From the NCBI RefSeq assembly GCF_028649435.1, contig NZ_JAQSIN010000002.1: DNA of 64,000 nt. One strand, given 5' to 3'. This document shows positions 53,696-62,051 of this stretch, piece by piece (the first letter of the stretch is position 1; each line of letters starts with the position of its first letter). The stretch is from Curvibacter microcysteis. GTDB lineage: Bacteria; Pseudomonadota; Gammaproteobacteria; Burkholderiales; Burkholderiaceae_C. The position numbers and the translations under genes were made by a program. Below the pieces are notes generated by a model that saw only the letters and a program-made list of their open reading frames with translations, did no database searches and was not told the origin of the DNA.

Positions 53696-55174
53696 TTACT
53701 TCAGGATGTCGCCCAGGCACAGGTACTTGAGTTCGACGTAGTCGTCCATGCCGTGGTGCGAGCCTTCGCGGCCCAGGCCGGACTGCTTGACGCCACCAAA
53801 CGGCACGTGCTCGGTGGCAATGACGCCCGCGTTGATGCCGACCATGCCGTACTCCAGCGCCTCGCTGACGCGGAAGATGCGGCCCACGTCGCGGCTGTAG
53901 AAGTAGCTGGCCAGGCCGAACTCGGTGTTGTTGGCCGCATCGATGGCTTCTTGCTCGGTCCTGAAGCGGAACACCGGGGCGAAGGGACCAAAGGTCTCTT
54001 CACGGGCGCACAGCATGTCGGCCGTGGCGTCGGCCACTACGGTGGGTTCAACAAACTGGCCTTCCAGGGGCGTTCCGCCCGCCACCACGCGGCCACCCTT
54101 GGCCAGGGCGTCGGCCAGGTGGCGCTGCACTTTTTGCACCGCGGCGGGCTCGATCAGCGGGCCTTGGTTCACGCCGTCGGTGAAGCCATTGCCCACCTTC
54201 AGGGCCTTGACCTTGGCGGCAAACTTCTCGACGAAGGCGTCGTACACACCGTCTTGCACGTACAGGCGGTTGGCACAGACGCAGGTCTGGCCCGCGTTGC
54301 GGTACTTGCTGGCCATGGCGCCTTCGACGGCGCTGTCCAGGTCGGCGTCGTCAAACACGATGAAGGGCGCGTTGCCGCCCAGTTCGAGCGACATCTTCTT
54401 GACCGTGGGCGCGCTTTGCGCCATCAGGATGCGACCCACCTCGGTGCTGCCCGTGAAGCTGATGTGGCGCACGATGTCGCTGGCGCAGAACACCTTGCCC
54501 ACGGCAATGCTGTTGTCGCCATCGGCGCTCAGCAGGTTCAGCACGCCGGCGGGGATGCCGGCGCGCACGGCCAGCTCAGCCGCGGCCAGGGCGGTCAGCG
54601 GGGTCAGCTCGGCGGGCTTGATGACCACGGTGCAGCCGGCGGCCAGGGCCGGGGCGACCTTGCGCGTGATCATGGCCAGCGGGAAGTTCCAGGGCGTGAT
54701 GGCGGCGCAGACCCCGATCGGCTGCTTCATCACCATCAGGCGGCGGTTGTTGTCGAACTGGGGCAGGGTTTCACCGTTGACGCGTTTGGCTTCTTCGGCA
54801 AACCACTCCACAAAGCTGGCGCCATAGGCGACTTCGCCCTTGGCTTCGGCAAAGGGCTTGCCTTGCTCGGCGGTCATGATGCGGCCCAGGTCTTCCTGGT
54901 GGGCCATCAGCAGGTGGAACCACTTCAGCAGGATGGCGTGGCGCTCTTTGCCGGTCTTGGCGCGCCAGGCGGGCCAGGCGGCGTTGGCGGCGGCGATGGC
55001 GGCTTCGGCGTCGGCCGGGCCCAGGTTGGCGACGTCGGCCAGCTTCAGGCCGGTGGCCGGGTCGTGCACGTCAAAACGGCTGCTGCCAGGCACCCATTGG
55101 CCGTTGATCAAGGCGTCGGTCTTGAGCAGGCTGGGGTCGTTGAGCAGGGCGAGGGGGGAGGTCTTCATGTCCAT
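53696..55174 (-). CDS. gabD: NAD(P)-dependent succinate-semialdehyde dehydrogenase (492 aa)
   Basis: Oxidises succinate semialdehyde to succinate, the last step of GABA breakdown. The aldehyde dehydrogenase catalytic residues are Glu264 (LELGGNAPFIV) and Cys298 in GQTCVCANR; the second cysteine at 300 is typical of redox-regulated GabD. NAD-binding WNFP (162-165), Lys186 and GSTEVG (242-247) are present. The short N-terminal extension and FGLASYFYSRD also match GabD. Start at 55174 (ATG); an ATG two codons later is possible. It is the last gene of the seven-gene operon and ends at the bidirectional terminator. Confidence 0.94.
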   Translation of the reverse strand: MDMKTSPLALLNDPSLLKTDALINGQWVPGSSRFDVHDPATGLKLADVANLGPADAEAAIAAANAAWPAWRAKTGKERHAILLKWFHLLMAHQEDLGRIMTAEQGKPFAEAKGEVAYGASFVEWFAEEAKRVNGETLPQFDNNRRLMVMKQPIGVCAAITPWNFPLAMITRKVAPALAAGCTVVIKPAELTPLTALAAAELAVRAGIPAGVLNLLSADGDNSIAVGKVFCASDIVRHISFTGSTEVGRILMAQSAPTVKKMSLELGGNAPFIVFDDADLDSAVEGAMASKYRNAGQTCVCANRLYVQDGVYDAFVEKFAAKVKALKVGNGFTDGVNQGPLIEPAAVQKVQRHLADALAKGGRVVAGGTPLEGQFVEPTVVADATADMLCAREETFGPFAPVFRFRTEQEAIDAANNTEFGLASYFYSRDVGRIFRVSEALEYGMVGINAGVIATEHVPFGGVKQSGLGREGSHHGMDDYVELKYLCLGDILK

Positions 55175-55225
55175 GGCTTGGATTTCCTGGGTTGGAAGGG
55201 GTCGTTGATCAGGGAGGCGTGGCGC

Positions 55226-56185
55226 TCAGCGGCAGGGCACGCCAGGCAACACACACAGCATTTCGTACAGCAGGTTGGCCGCCAGCAAGGCGGTGTTGCC
55301 GCTGCTGTCGTAGGGCGGGCTGACTTCAACGAGGTCGCAGCCTATCACGTTCAGGCCACGGCAGCCGCGCACGATTTCAAGGCCTTGCGCGACGCTCAAG
55401 CCGCCGATTTCGGGGGTGCCGGTGCCGCCTGCAAAGCTGGGGTCCAGGCCGTCGATGTCGAAGCTGATGTACACCGGGTGATCGGGGCCGATGCGCTCGC
55501 GCACCTGGGCCATCAGCGGGGCCAGCGACTGCCACCAGACCTCGTGCGCGGGCACGACGGTGAAGCCTTGCTGGCGCGGCCAGTCGAAGTCGTCGCTCGC
55601 GTAGCCGGTGCCGCGCAGGCCGATCTGCCAGACCTTGTCGCCCGCCAGAAGACCTTCTTCCACGGCGCGGCGGAAGGGCGTGCCGTGGGCGATGGGCTCG
55701 CCAAACATGTGCTCGTTGACGTCGGCGTGCGCGTCCACGTGGATCAGGGCCACCGGGCCATGGCGCTTGGCCACCGCACGCAGGATGGGCAGCGCAATCG
55801 TGTGGTCGCCGCCCAGGGTCAGGGGCGTGCAGCCGTGGGCCAGCACCTCGTCGTAGAAGGACTCGATCAAATCCACCGACTTGCTCAGCGAGTAGGGGTT
55901 GATCGGCACATCGCCGAGGTCGGCCACTTGCAGCGCGTCAAACGGCGCGGCCCCGGTGGCCATGTTGTAGGGCCGCAGCAGGCAGGACTCGGCGCGGATC
56001 TGGCGCGGCCCGAAGCGGGCGCCCGATCGGTTCGAGGTGCCCAGGTCCAGCGGCACGCCAATGAAGGCGGCGTTCAGGCCTTGCGCGGTGTTCACCACGG
56101 GCAGGCGCATCATGCTGGCGATGCCGCCAAAGCGCGGCATGGTGTTGCCGCCCAAGGGTTGGTTGAGGTCGGATGAAGTGGTCAT
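55226..56185 (-). CDS. Ureohydrolase: guanidinobutyrase/agmatinase family (319 aa)
   Basis: A binuclear Mn enzyme that removes urea from a guanidino compound. Metal ligands are His128 (GGDHT), Asp151, His153, Asp155 (HVDAHADVNE), Asp243 and Asp245 (SFDIDGLDP). The substrate-loop sequence NEHMFGEPIAHGTPFRRA and NRSGARFGPRQIR resemble guanidinobutyrase (GbuA) and agmatinase. In this operon, 4-guanidinobutyrate would give GABA and urea, which fits gabT and gabD beside it; agmatinase would give putrescine instead. The ATG at 56185 lies 19 bases after the permease gene. Substrate inferred from context. Confidence 0.9.
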   Translation of the reverse strand: MTTSSDLNQPLGGNTMPRFGGIASMMRLPVVNTAQGLNAAFIGVPLDLGTSNRSGARFGPRQIRAESCLLRPYNMATGAAPFDALQVADLGDVPINPYSLSKSVDLIESFYDEVLAHGCTPLTLGGDHTIALPILRAVAKRHGPVALIHVDAHADVNEHMFGEPIAHGTPFRRAVEEGLLAGDKVWQIGLRGTGYASDDFDWPRQQGFTVVPAHEVWWQSLAPLMAQVRERIGPDHPVYISFDIDGLDPSFAGGTGTPEIGGLSVAQGLEIVRGCRGLNVIGCDLVEVSPPYDSSGNTALLAANLLYEMLCVLPGVPCR

Positions 56186-56204
56186 GACCAGGTCTCGGGG
56201 TCGA

Positions 56205-57023
56205 TCAGCGCTTGCGACCGCGCAGCCATTCAAGGGCCAGCAGCAAGCTGGTGGTGAACAGGATCAGCAGGGTGGCCACCGCGGCGATGGTGGGAGAGAT
56301 GTTTTCGCGGATGCCGGTGAACATCTGGCGCGGCAGCGTGGCCTGCTCGGCACCAGCCAGGAACAGCGTCACCACCACCTCGTCAAAAGACGTGGCAAAG
56401 GCAAACAGTGCGCCCGACACCACGCCCGGTGCGATCACCGGCAGGGTGATGCGGAAGAAGGTGTTGAACGGCGTTTCGCCCAGGCTCAGCGAGGCTCGCA
56501 CCAGGTTGTGGTTGAAGCCCGCCAGCGTGGCCAGCACCGTGGTCAGCACAAAGGGCGCGCCCAGCGCGGCGTGCACAATGATCAGGCCCACATAGCTGTC
56601 GGCCAGGCCCAGCGGTGCAAAGTACAGGTAAGCGGCCACGCCCACCACCACGATGGGCACCACCATCGGGGCGATCAGGATGCCCATCAGCAAGCCCTTG
56701 AAGGGGAAGCTGGCGCGCGAGAGACCCACCGCCGCCAGCGTGCCCAGCGTCGTGGCAATCAGCGTGGCCGCAGGGGCCACCATGAAGCTGTTGCGGGTGG
56801 CGCGGGCCCATTCGGGCGACTCAAACAAATGCACATACCACTTGGTCGACCAGCCCGGAATCGGGTAGGCCAGGAAGGAGCTGTCCGAGAACGACAGCGG
56901 CACCATCACCAGGATGGGGGCCAGCAAAAAAGCCAGCACCAGCACGCAGACGATGCGCACCAGCCACCAGCCGGCCTTGTCGGCCGCCGTGGCATAGAGG
57001 GGGAACACGGGCATTTTGATCAT
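56205..57023 (-). CDS. ABC transporter permease, PotC-like (272 aa)
   Basis: One of two inner-membrane subunits of a polyamine-type ABC importer. Six hydrophobic helices fit the family, and the EAA loop that docks the ATPase reads ASLSLGETPFNTFFRITLPV. FDEVVVTLFLAGAEQATLPRQM is the typical PotC region. Its start is 18 bases after the stop of the other permease gene and it precedes the ureohydrolase gene by 19 bases. With the PotA-, PotB- and PotD-like genes it forms a complete importer, probably for a cationic guanidino or amino compound. Confidence 0.93.
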   Translation of the reverse strand: MIKMPVFPLYATAADKAGWWLVRIVCVLVLAFLLAPILVMVPLSFSDSSFLAYPIPGWSTKWYVHLFESPEWARATRNSFMVAPAATLIATTLGTLAAVGLSRASFPFKGLLMGILIAPMVVPIVVVGVAAYLYFAPLGLADSYVGLIIVHAALGAPFVLTTVLATLAGFNHNLVRASLSLGETPFNTFFRITLPVIAPGVVSGALFAFATSFDEVVVTLFLAGAEQATLPRQMFTGIRENISPTIAAVATLLILFTTSLLLALEWLRGRKR

Positions 57024-57041
57024 GTTGTCGACCTTTCTGGG

Positions 57042-58289
57042 TTAGCCCAGACTGAGTTCTGCTTTGCCGATGCGGCGGTACACGCCGTACAGCAGCAGCG
57101 TGGCGGCCAGCAGCAGGGCGCCCAGGGCGCAGGCCATGCCCCAGTTCACTTCCACATTGGTGTAGCGGGCGATGTAGTAGCTCAGCATCTGGTCGTCCGC
57201 ACCGCCCAGCAAGGCCGGGGTCACGTAGTAGCCAATCGACAGGATGAAAACCAGCAGGGCGCCGGCGCCGATCCCGGGGTAGGTTTGGGGCACGTAGACG
57301 CGGAAGAAGGCGGCCAGCGGTGAGCTGCCCAGCGACACCGCCGCGCGCAGGTAGGTGGGCGGCACGCTTTTCATCACGCTGTACAGCGGCAAGATCATGA
57401 AGGGCAGCAGGATGTGCACCATGGCAATCACCACGCCGGTGCGGTTGAACAGCAGGGGCAGGGGCTCGCTGATCAGGCCGATGCCCATCAGGCCGCGGTT
57501 GACCAGGCCTTCGGACTGCAGCAGCACGATCCAGGCGGCCACGCGCACCAGGATGGAGGTCCAAAACGGCACCAGCACCACGATCATCAGCACATTGGCG
57601 CTGCGCTCGGGCAGCGAGGCCAGCCACCAGGCCAGCGGGTAAGCCAGCAACAGGCACAGCACGGTCACCACCAGGCTGATGTGGAAGGTGCGCAGCAAGA
57701 TGGCGCCAAACGCGCGCTGGTCTTCGGGCATGCGCTCGACCTGGCCTTGTGCGTCGCGCTTGAGGTCGACCGAGGCCAAGAGGTAGTCGGGCGTCCAGCG
57801 CGAGCCATTCTTGGCAATCGCCTGCCAGAAGCTGGGCTGGCCCCAGCGGGCGTCGGTTTGCAGCAGGCGCTCGCGCACCTCGTCGGCACTGCCCGCCATG
57901 GGCAGCGCGCGGTAAGCGCCCATCACCAGCGAGCGGGCGCCGGGCACTTCGGAATTGAGGCGCCGCGCCAGTTGCCCGGCGTCGGCGCTGTCGGGCAGGT
58001 GGGCCAGGTCGCGCATCAGCGCGGCGTAGGCCGAGGCGCCCGGGGCCTCGCGTCCATCCCAGCCGTCCAGCGCACGCACGGTCTGGGGCAGGGCATTGGC
58101 GACCTCGGGGTTCTCCACCGCGCGCTGCAGCAGCGCGACGATGGGCACCAGCAGGGTCAGGAGCAAAAACACCAGCAAAGGCAGGGTCAGCCCGAACGCC
58201 CGCCATTGGCGGCGCGATTCAGCGCGGGAGAGGGCGCGGCGCAGCGCGCCGGGCTCAGCGCCGTCGAGGGCGGTCAGGGTGTCGGCCAT
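57042..58289 (-). CDS. ABC transporter permease, PotB-like with large periplasmic insert (415 aa)
   Basis: The second membrane subunit of the importer. Helix 1 is at about 33-55 and helix 2 at 203-222; residues about 60-195 form a polar insert predicted outside the membrane, absent from the 280-310-residue PotB of E. coli. The remaining five helices and the EAA loop (LRAAVSLGSSPLAAFFRVYV) are normal. The insert may contact the binding protein. It starts 48 bases after the binding-protein stop. Confidence 0.92.
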   Translation of the reverse strand: MADTLTALDGAEPGALRRALSRAESRRQWRAFGLTLPLLVFLLLTLLVPIVALLQRAVENPEVANALPQTVRALDGWDGREAPGASAYAALMRDLAHLPDSADAGQLARRLNSEVPGARSLVMGAYRALPMAGSADEVRERLLQTDARWGQPSFWQAIAKNGSRWTPDYLLASVDLKRDAQGQVERMPEDQRAFGAILLRTFHISLVVTVLCLLLAYPLAWWLASLPERSANVLMIVVLVPFWTSILVRVAAWIVLLQSEGLVNRGLMGIGLISEPLPLLFNRTGVVIAMVHILLPFMILPLYSVMKSVPPTYLRAAVSLGSSPLAAFFRVYVPQTYPGIGAGALLVFILSIGYYVTPALLGGADDQMLSYYIARYTNVEVNWGMACALGALLLAATLLLYGVYRRIGKAELSLG

Positions 58290-58337
58290 GGGGTCGGGGC
58301 TCCGTCTTCTACTCAGGGTCGGTCAGGTGGGCGGGGC

Positions 58338-59369
58338 TTACTGGGTGGCCCAGGCGGCGAAACGCTTCTCCAGCGCCTCACCCTGGTCGGCCCAGAAGCT
58401 CACGTTGAACTGCAGGGCTTCCTTGGCGTTGCTGGCCGAGGTCGGCAGGTCGTCGAGCACCTTCTTGTCGAGCTTGGCCAAGGCCTTGGTGTTGGTCGGG
58501 CCGTAGGCGATGTTCTGGGCGTACACGGCCTGGTTGTTGGCTTGGGTGCCGAAGGCCAGGAACTTCATGGCCAGGTCCTTGTTCGGGGCGCCCTTGGGGA
58601 TGACCCAGTAGTCCAGGTCGTAAATGCCGCCCGGCCAGTAGATCTTCAGGTTGCGGCCTTCGCGGTTGGCGGCGTCGATGCGGCCGTTGTAGACCGTGCT
58701 CAGCACCACGTCGCCCGCGACCAGGAACTGCGGCGCCTGGGCACCGGCTTCCCACCACTGGATGTTGGGCTTGAGTTCGGTCAGCTTCTTGAAGGCGCGG
58801 TCAGCGCCTTCCTTGGTGGCCAGCACCTTGTAGACGTCAGCGGGCTTGACGCCATCGGCGATCAGCGCGAACTCGAGGTTGTAGCGGGCGCCCTTGCGCA
58901 TGCCGCGCTTGCCCGGGATCTTCTTGGTGTCAAAGAAGTCGGCCCAGCTGTTCGGGGCGGTCTTGAGCTTGTCGCCGTTGTAGGCCATGACGGTGGACCA
59001 CACGAACACACCGACACCGCACTCGGTGACGGCCGCGGGCAGGAAGTCGGCCTTGTCGCCGATCTTGCTGTAGTCGAGCTTCTCGAACAGGCCTTCATCG
59101 CAGCCGCGCACCGCGTCGGGCGATTCGACTTCCACCACGTCCCAGGTCACTTTCTTGGTCTCGACCATGGCCTTGATCTTGGCCTGTTCGCCGTTGTATT
59201 CGACAGCCACCACCTTGGTGCCCGTCTTCTCGAAGGGCTCGTAGTACGCCTTCTTCTGGGCGTTGGCATTGGCACCGCCAAAGTTGACGATGGTCAGTTG
59301 CTGCTGCGCAAAGCTGGGCAGCGCCACACAGGCGGCCAGGGCGGCGCAGGTGATCAGGCTCTTTTTCAT
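58338..59369 (-). CDS. ABC transporter substrate-binding protein, PotD/SpuD-like (343 aa)
   Basis: A periplasmic solute receptor with signal peptide MKKSLITCAALAACVALPSF ending AQQQ. The mature protein has the two-lobe polyamine-binder pattern: TIVNFGGANANAQKKAYYEP, KVTWDVVEVESPDAVRGCDE, WVIPKGAPNKDLAMKFLAFG, each given in part. The ligand is probably a cationic amine; the operon points to guanidinobutyrate, GABA or a polyamine. The ATG at 59369 is the only one giving a clean signal peptide. A strong hairpin lies between it and the upstream ATPase gene. Confidence 0.92.
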   Translation of the reverse strand: MKKSLITCAALAACVALPSFAQQQLTIVNFGGANANAQKKAYYEPFEKTGTKVVAVEYNGEQAKIKAMVETKKVTWDVVEVESPDAVRGCDEGLFEKLDYSKIGDKADFLPAAVTECGVGVFVWSTVMAYNGDKLKTAPNSWADFFDTKKIPGKRGMRKGARYNLEFALIADGVKPADVYKVLATKEGADRAFKKLTELKPNIQWWEAGAQAPQFLVAGDVVLSTVYNGRIDAANREGRNLKIYWPGGIYDLDYWVIPKGAPNKDLAMKFLAFGTQANNQAVYAQNIAYGPTNTKALAKLDKKVLDDLPTSASNAKEALQFNVSFWADQGEALEKRFAAWATQ

Positions 59370-59431
59370 GGCACGGGTTCCTTGAGGTTGGGAGAGAAAA
59401 AATCGACTTACAACAAACACAGGGGAAGGGG

Positions 59432-59455
59432 CGAGCGCGCCGGGCGGCGCGCTCG
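59432..59455 (-). other. Intercistronic hairpin between the ATPase and binding-protein genes
   Basis: CGAGCGCGCC and GGCGCGCTCG are perfect 10-base arms around a 4-base loop, just three bases after the ATPase stop and 63 bases before the binding-protein start. There is no T run. It could protect the 3' end of an upstream mRNA segment or act as partial terminator. Confidence 0.6.
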
Positions 59456-59457
59456 GC

Positions 59458-60546
59458 TCAAACGGCATACAAACGGGTGGAGGGCGCTTCGAACACCAGA
59501 CGCACCGCCTCGCCCGCTTGCGGGTGGGGGTTGCTGTCGGCGCGGGTCAGCGGCACCTTGACGGTGGCTTCGGCCTGGCCAGCGCCCAGCGCGCACAACA
59601 GGCGCAGGTGGTCGCCGTAGTAGATGGCGCGGGCCACGCGGGCGTCCAGGGCATTGGCCGGGGTGGGGCCGCTGGCCGCTTGCAAGGCGATGCGCTCGGG
59701 GCGCACACAGGCTTCCACGCGGGCACCGGCGGCGGCCTGGTTGACGTTCACGCCTTGCAGGCATTGGCCGTCGGGCAGTCGCAGGGTGTTGCGGCCTTCC
59801 AGCGTGCCTTGCAGCACCGTGCTGTCGCCCACAAAGCCCGCCACAAAGCGGTTGGCCGGGGTTTCGTACAAGGCCTCGGGCGAGGCCAGGTGCTGGATCA
59901 CGCCTTCGTTGAAGACGGCCACGCGGTCGCTCATGGTCAGGGCTTCGCCTTGGTCGTGGGTCACGTAGACAAAGGTCACGCCGAGCTGGCGGTGCAGCTC
60001 CTTGAGTTCGATCTGCATGTGCTCACGCAGCTGCTTGTCCAGCGCGCCCAGGGGCTCGTCCATCAGCACCAGCTGCGGCTCGAACACCAGGGCGCGGGCC
60101 AGGGCCACGCGCTGCTGCTGGCCGCCCGACAGTCGGGTGGGCAAGCGGTCGGCCATGCCCCCCAAGCGCACCATGTCCAGGGCCTTGGCGACGCGACGGG
60201 CCTGCTCGTCCTTGGGCACTTTGCGCACGGTCAGCGGGTAGGCCACGTTCTGCCCCACGGTGAGGTGGGGGAACAAGGCGTAGTTCTGAAACACCATGCC
60301 GAAGTTGCGCTTGTGGGGCGGCGTGCCGGTGATCTGGCGACCATCGAGCAGGATGTCGCCCGCGGTGGGCGACTCGAACCCGGCCAGCATCATCAGCGTG
60401 GTGGTTTTGCCCGAACCGGACGGGCCCAGCAGGCTGAGAAACTCGCCGCGCTGGATGTCCAGGTTCAGATCGCGCACCACCAGCTGTTCGCCGTCGTAGG
60501 TTTTTTGCACGCCAGTGAAGCGCACCAAGGGTTCTGCGTGAGACAT
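59458..60546 (-). CDS. ABC transporter ATP-binding protein, PotA-like (362 aa)
   Basis: The energy-coupling subunit of the importer. Walker A is GPSGSGKTT (41-49), the signature LSGGQQQRVALARAL and Walker B LVLMDEPLGALDK are intact, and the H-loop is VTHDQGEALTMSDR. The C-terminal third is a TOBE regulatory domain (ARVEACVRPERIALQ, EATVKVPLTR) as in PotA/MalK-type ATPases. Start at 60546 is 38 bases after the gabT stop. Confidence 0.94.
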   Translation of the reverse strand: MSHAEPLVRFTGVQKTYDGEQLVVRDLNLDIQRGEFLSLLGPSGSGKTTTLMMLAGFESPTAGDILLDGRQITGTPPHKRNFGMVFQNYALFPHLTVGQNVAYPLTVRKVPKDEQARRVAKALDMVRLGGMADRLPTRLSGGQQQRVALARALVFEPQLVLMDEPLGALDKQLREHMQIELKELHRQLGVTFVYVTHDQGEALTMSDRVAVFNEGVIQHLASPEALYETPANRFVAGFVGDSTVLQGTLEGRNTLRLPDGQCLQGVNVNQAAAGARVEACVRPERIALQAASGPTPANALDARVARAIYYGDHLRLLCALGAGQAEATVKVPLTRADSNPHPQAGEAVRLVFEAPSTRLYAV

Positions 60547-60584
60547 GTTGTTCTGGTTTGGCGGGGGAGGTGGGCGTTGGCAGC

Positions 60585-61880
60585 TCAGCGCGCGGCGGCG
60601 AAGCTGTCGGCCAGGATGGCCAGGCCTTCGTCAAGAAGGGCGTCGGAAGCGGTCAGGGGCACCAGGATGCGGATCACGTTGCCGTAGGTGCCGCAGGACA
60701 GCAGCACCAGGCCCCGTTGGGCGGCTTCGGTCACCACGCGCTTGGTCAAAGCCGCGTCGGGTCGCAGGCCTTCGCCACCTTCTTCAAACAGCTCGATGGC
60801 GACCATGGCACCCAGACCGCGCACATCACCAATGGCAGGGACCTTGGTGGCCAGTGCTTGCAAGCTTCGGACCAGGTGTTGGCCCATGGCCTGGCTGCGG
60901 GCCAGCAGTTGTTCCTCTTCAAACACCTTCAACACGGCCAGGGCGGCGGCGCACGCCACCGGGCTGCCCGCGTAGGTGCCGCCCAGGCCGCCCGCTGCGG
61001 GGGCGTCGATCACCTCGGCGCGGCCCACCACGCCCGACAGCGGGAAGCCGCCGGCCATCGACTTGGCGGTGGTGATCAGGTCGGGTGCCACGGGCCATTG
61101 TTCGCAGGCAAACCAGGTGCCGGTGCGGCCGGCGCCGGTCTGCACTTCGTCGGCGATCAGCAAGATGCCGTAACGGTCGGCCAGGGCCTTGAGGCCGCTG
61201 ATGAATTCAGCCGGCGCCACATAGAAACCGCCTTCGCCTTGCACCGGCTCGACGATGAAGGCCGCCACGCGCTCGGGCTCGATGTCGTTCTTGAAGATCA
61301 GTTCCACCGAGTGCAGGGCGTCGGCCACGCTGACACCGTGCAGGGCATTGGGGAACAGGGCGTGGTAGACCTCGCCGGGGAAGGGGCCGAAGCCGATCTT
61401 GTAGGGCGCGACCTTGCCGGTCAGGCCCAGGGTCAGGTTGGTGCGGCCGTGGTAGCCACCGGTGAAGGCGATGACGCCGGGGCGCTTGGTGTAGGCGCGG
61501 GCGATCTTGATGGCGTTTTCCACGGCTTCGGCGCCGGTGGTCAGCAGCAGGCTCTTCTTGGCAAAGGCGCCCGGGGCCAGGGTGTTGAGGCGTTCGCACA
61601 CTTCGACGTAGGGCTCATAGGCCACGACTTGGAAGCAGGTGTGGGTGTAGAGGTCGAGCTGGGCTTTGACGGCCTCGATGATCTCGGGGTGCAGGTGGCC
61701 CGTGTTGAGCACGGCAATGCCGCCGGCGAAGTCGATGTAGCGGCGGCCTTCGACGTCCCAGAACTCAGCGTTCAGCGCTTTCTGGATGAAGATTTCGTGC
61801 GACTGACCCACGCCTCGGGCCACGGCGGCTTGGCGGCGGGTGAGGAGGGCGGCGTTGGTGAAATGGCGTTCGTTTTGCAT
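60585..61880 (-). CDS. gabT: 4-aminobutyrate aminotransferase (431 aa)
   Basis: A class III PLP aminotransferase that moves the amino group of GABA to 2-oxoglutarate, giving succinate semialdehyde and glutamate. Visible are the N-terminal FAGGIAVLNTGHLHPEI, the PLP phosphate site TTGAEAVENAIKIARA, AFTGGYHGRT, the acidic LLIADEVQTGAGRTGTWFAC, the PLP lysine in ITTAKSMAGGFPLSGV and GGTYAGSPVACAAAL. The ATG at 61880 gives normal length; a longer open frame upstream lacks family similarity. It is the first gene of the seven-gene operon, divergent from the MocR-type regulator. Related substrates such as 5-aminovalerate are possible. Confidence 0.93.
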   Translation of the reverse strand: MQNERHFTNAALLTRRQAAVARGVGQSHEIFIQKALNAEFWDVEGRRYIDFAGGIAVLNTGHLHPEIIEAVKAQLDLYTHTCFQVVAYEPYVEVCERLNTLAPGAFAKKSLLLTTGAEAVENAIKIARAYTKRPGVIAFTGGYHGRTNLTLGLTGKVAPYKIGFGPFPGEVYHALFPNALHGVSVADALHSVELIFKNDIEPERVAAFIVEPVQGEGGFYVAPAEFISGLKALADRYGILLIADEVQTGAGRTGTWFACEQWPVAPDLITTAKSMAGGFPLSGVVGRAEVIDAPAAGGLGGTYAGSPVACAAALAVLKVFEEEQLLARSQAMGQHLVRSLQALATKVPAIGDVRGLGAMVAIELFEEGGEGLRPDAALTKRVVTEAAQRGLVLLSCGTYGNVIRILVPLTASDALLDEGLAILADSFAAAR

Positions 61881-61939
61881 GGTGTGCACCGGGCGTTGAA
61901 GGAATGGATGGACTGTAAAAAGCCCGCCACCCGCCGTCC

Positions 61940-61995
61940 ATGTACACCGCCACGAGAATTTCCACACACTGTGCAGGTCTAAAATCCTGTACAGG
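61940..61995. promoter_or_regulatory. Repeated CTGTACAG-like elements, probable MocR operator
   Basis: Three related boxes lie between the divergent gabT and regulator genes: ATGTACAC (61940), CTGTGCAG (61969) and CTGTACAG (61987), the last inside the perfect palindrome CCTGTACAGG (61986-61995). The second and third start 18 bases apart, the head-to-tail arrangement typical of MocR/GabR operators. Confidence 0.6.
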
Positions 61996-62051
61996 GTTTC
62001 CCTGATTTGGTGCGTCCGGCGCCAGCGCGCTTCGTTCTTTTTCCTTCCCAG

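Noticed and set aside
53627..56176. An 849-codon open frame antisense to gabD and the ureohydrolase gene
   Set aside because: Composition artefact of GC-rich antisense; no domain, and the minus-strand genes have complete catalytic residues.
61881..62051. Guanidine-type riboswitch before gabT
   Set aside because: The conserved ACGR/GGG-CC motifs of guanidine riboswitches are not seen; repeated CTGTACAG boxes explain the region better.
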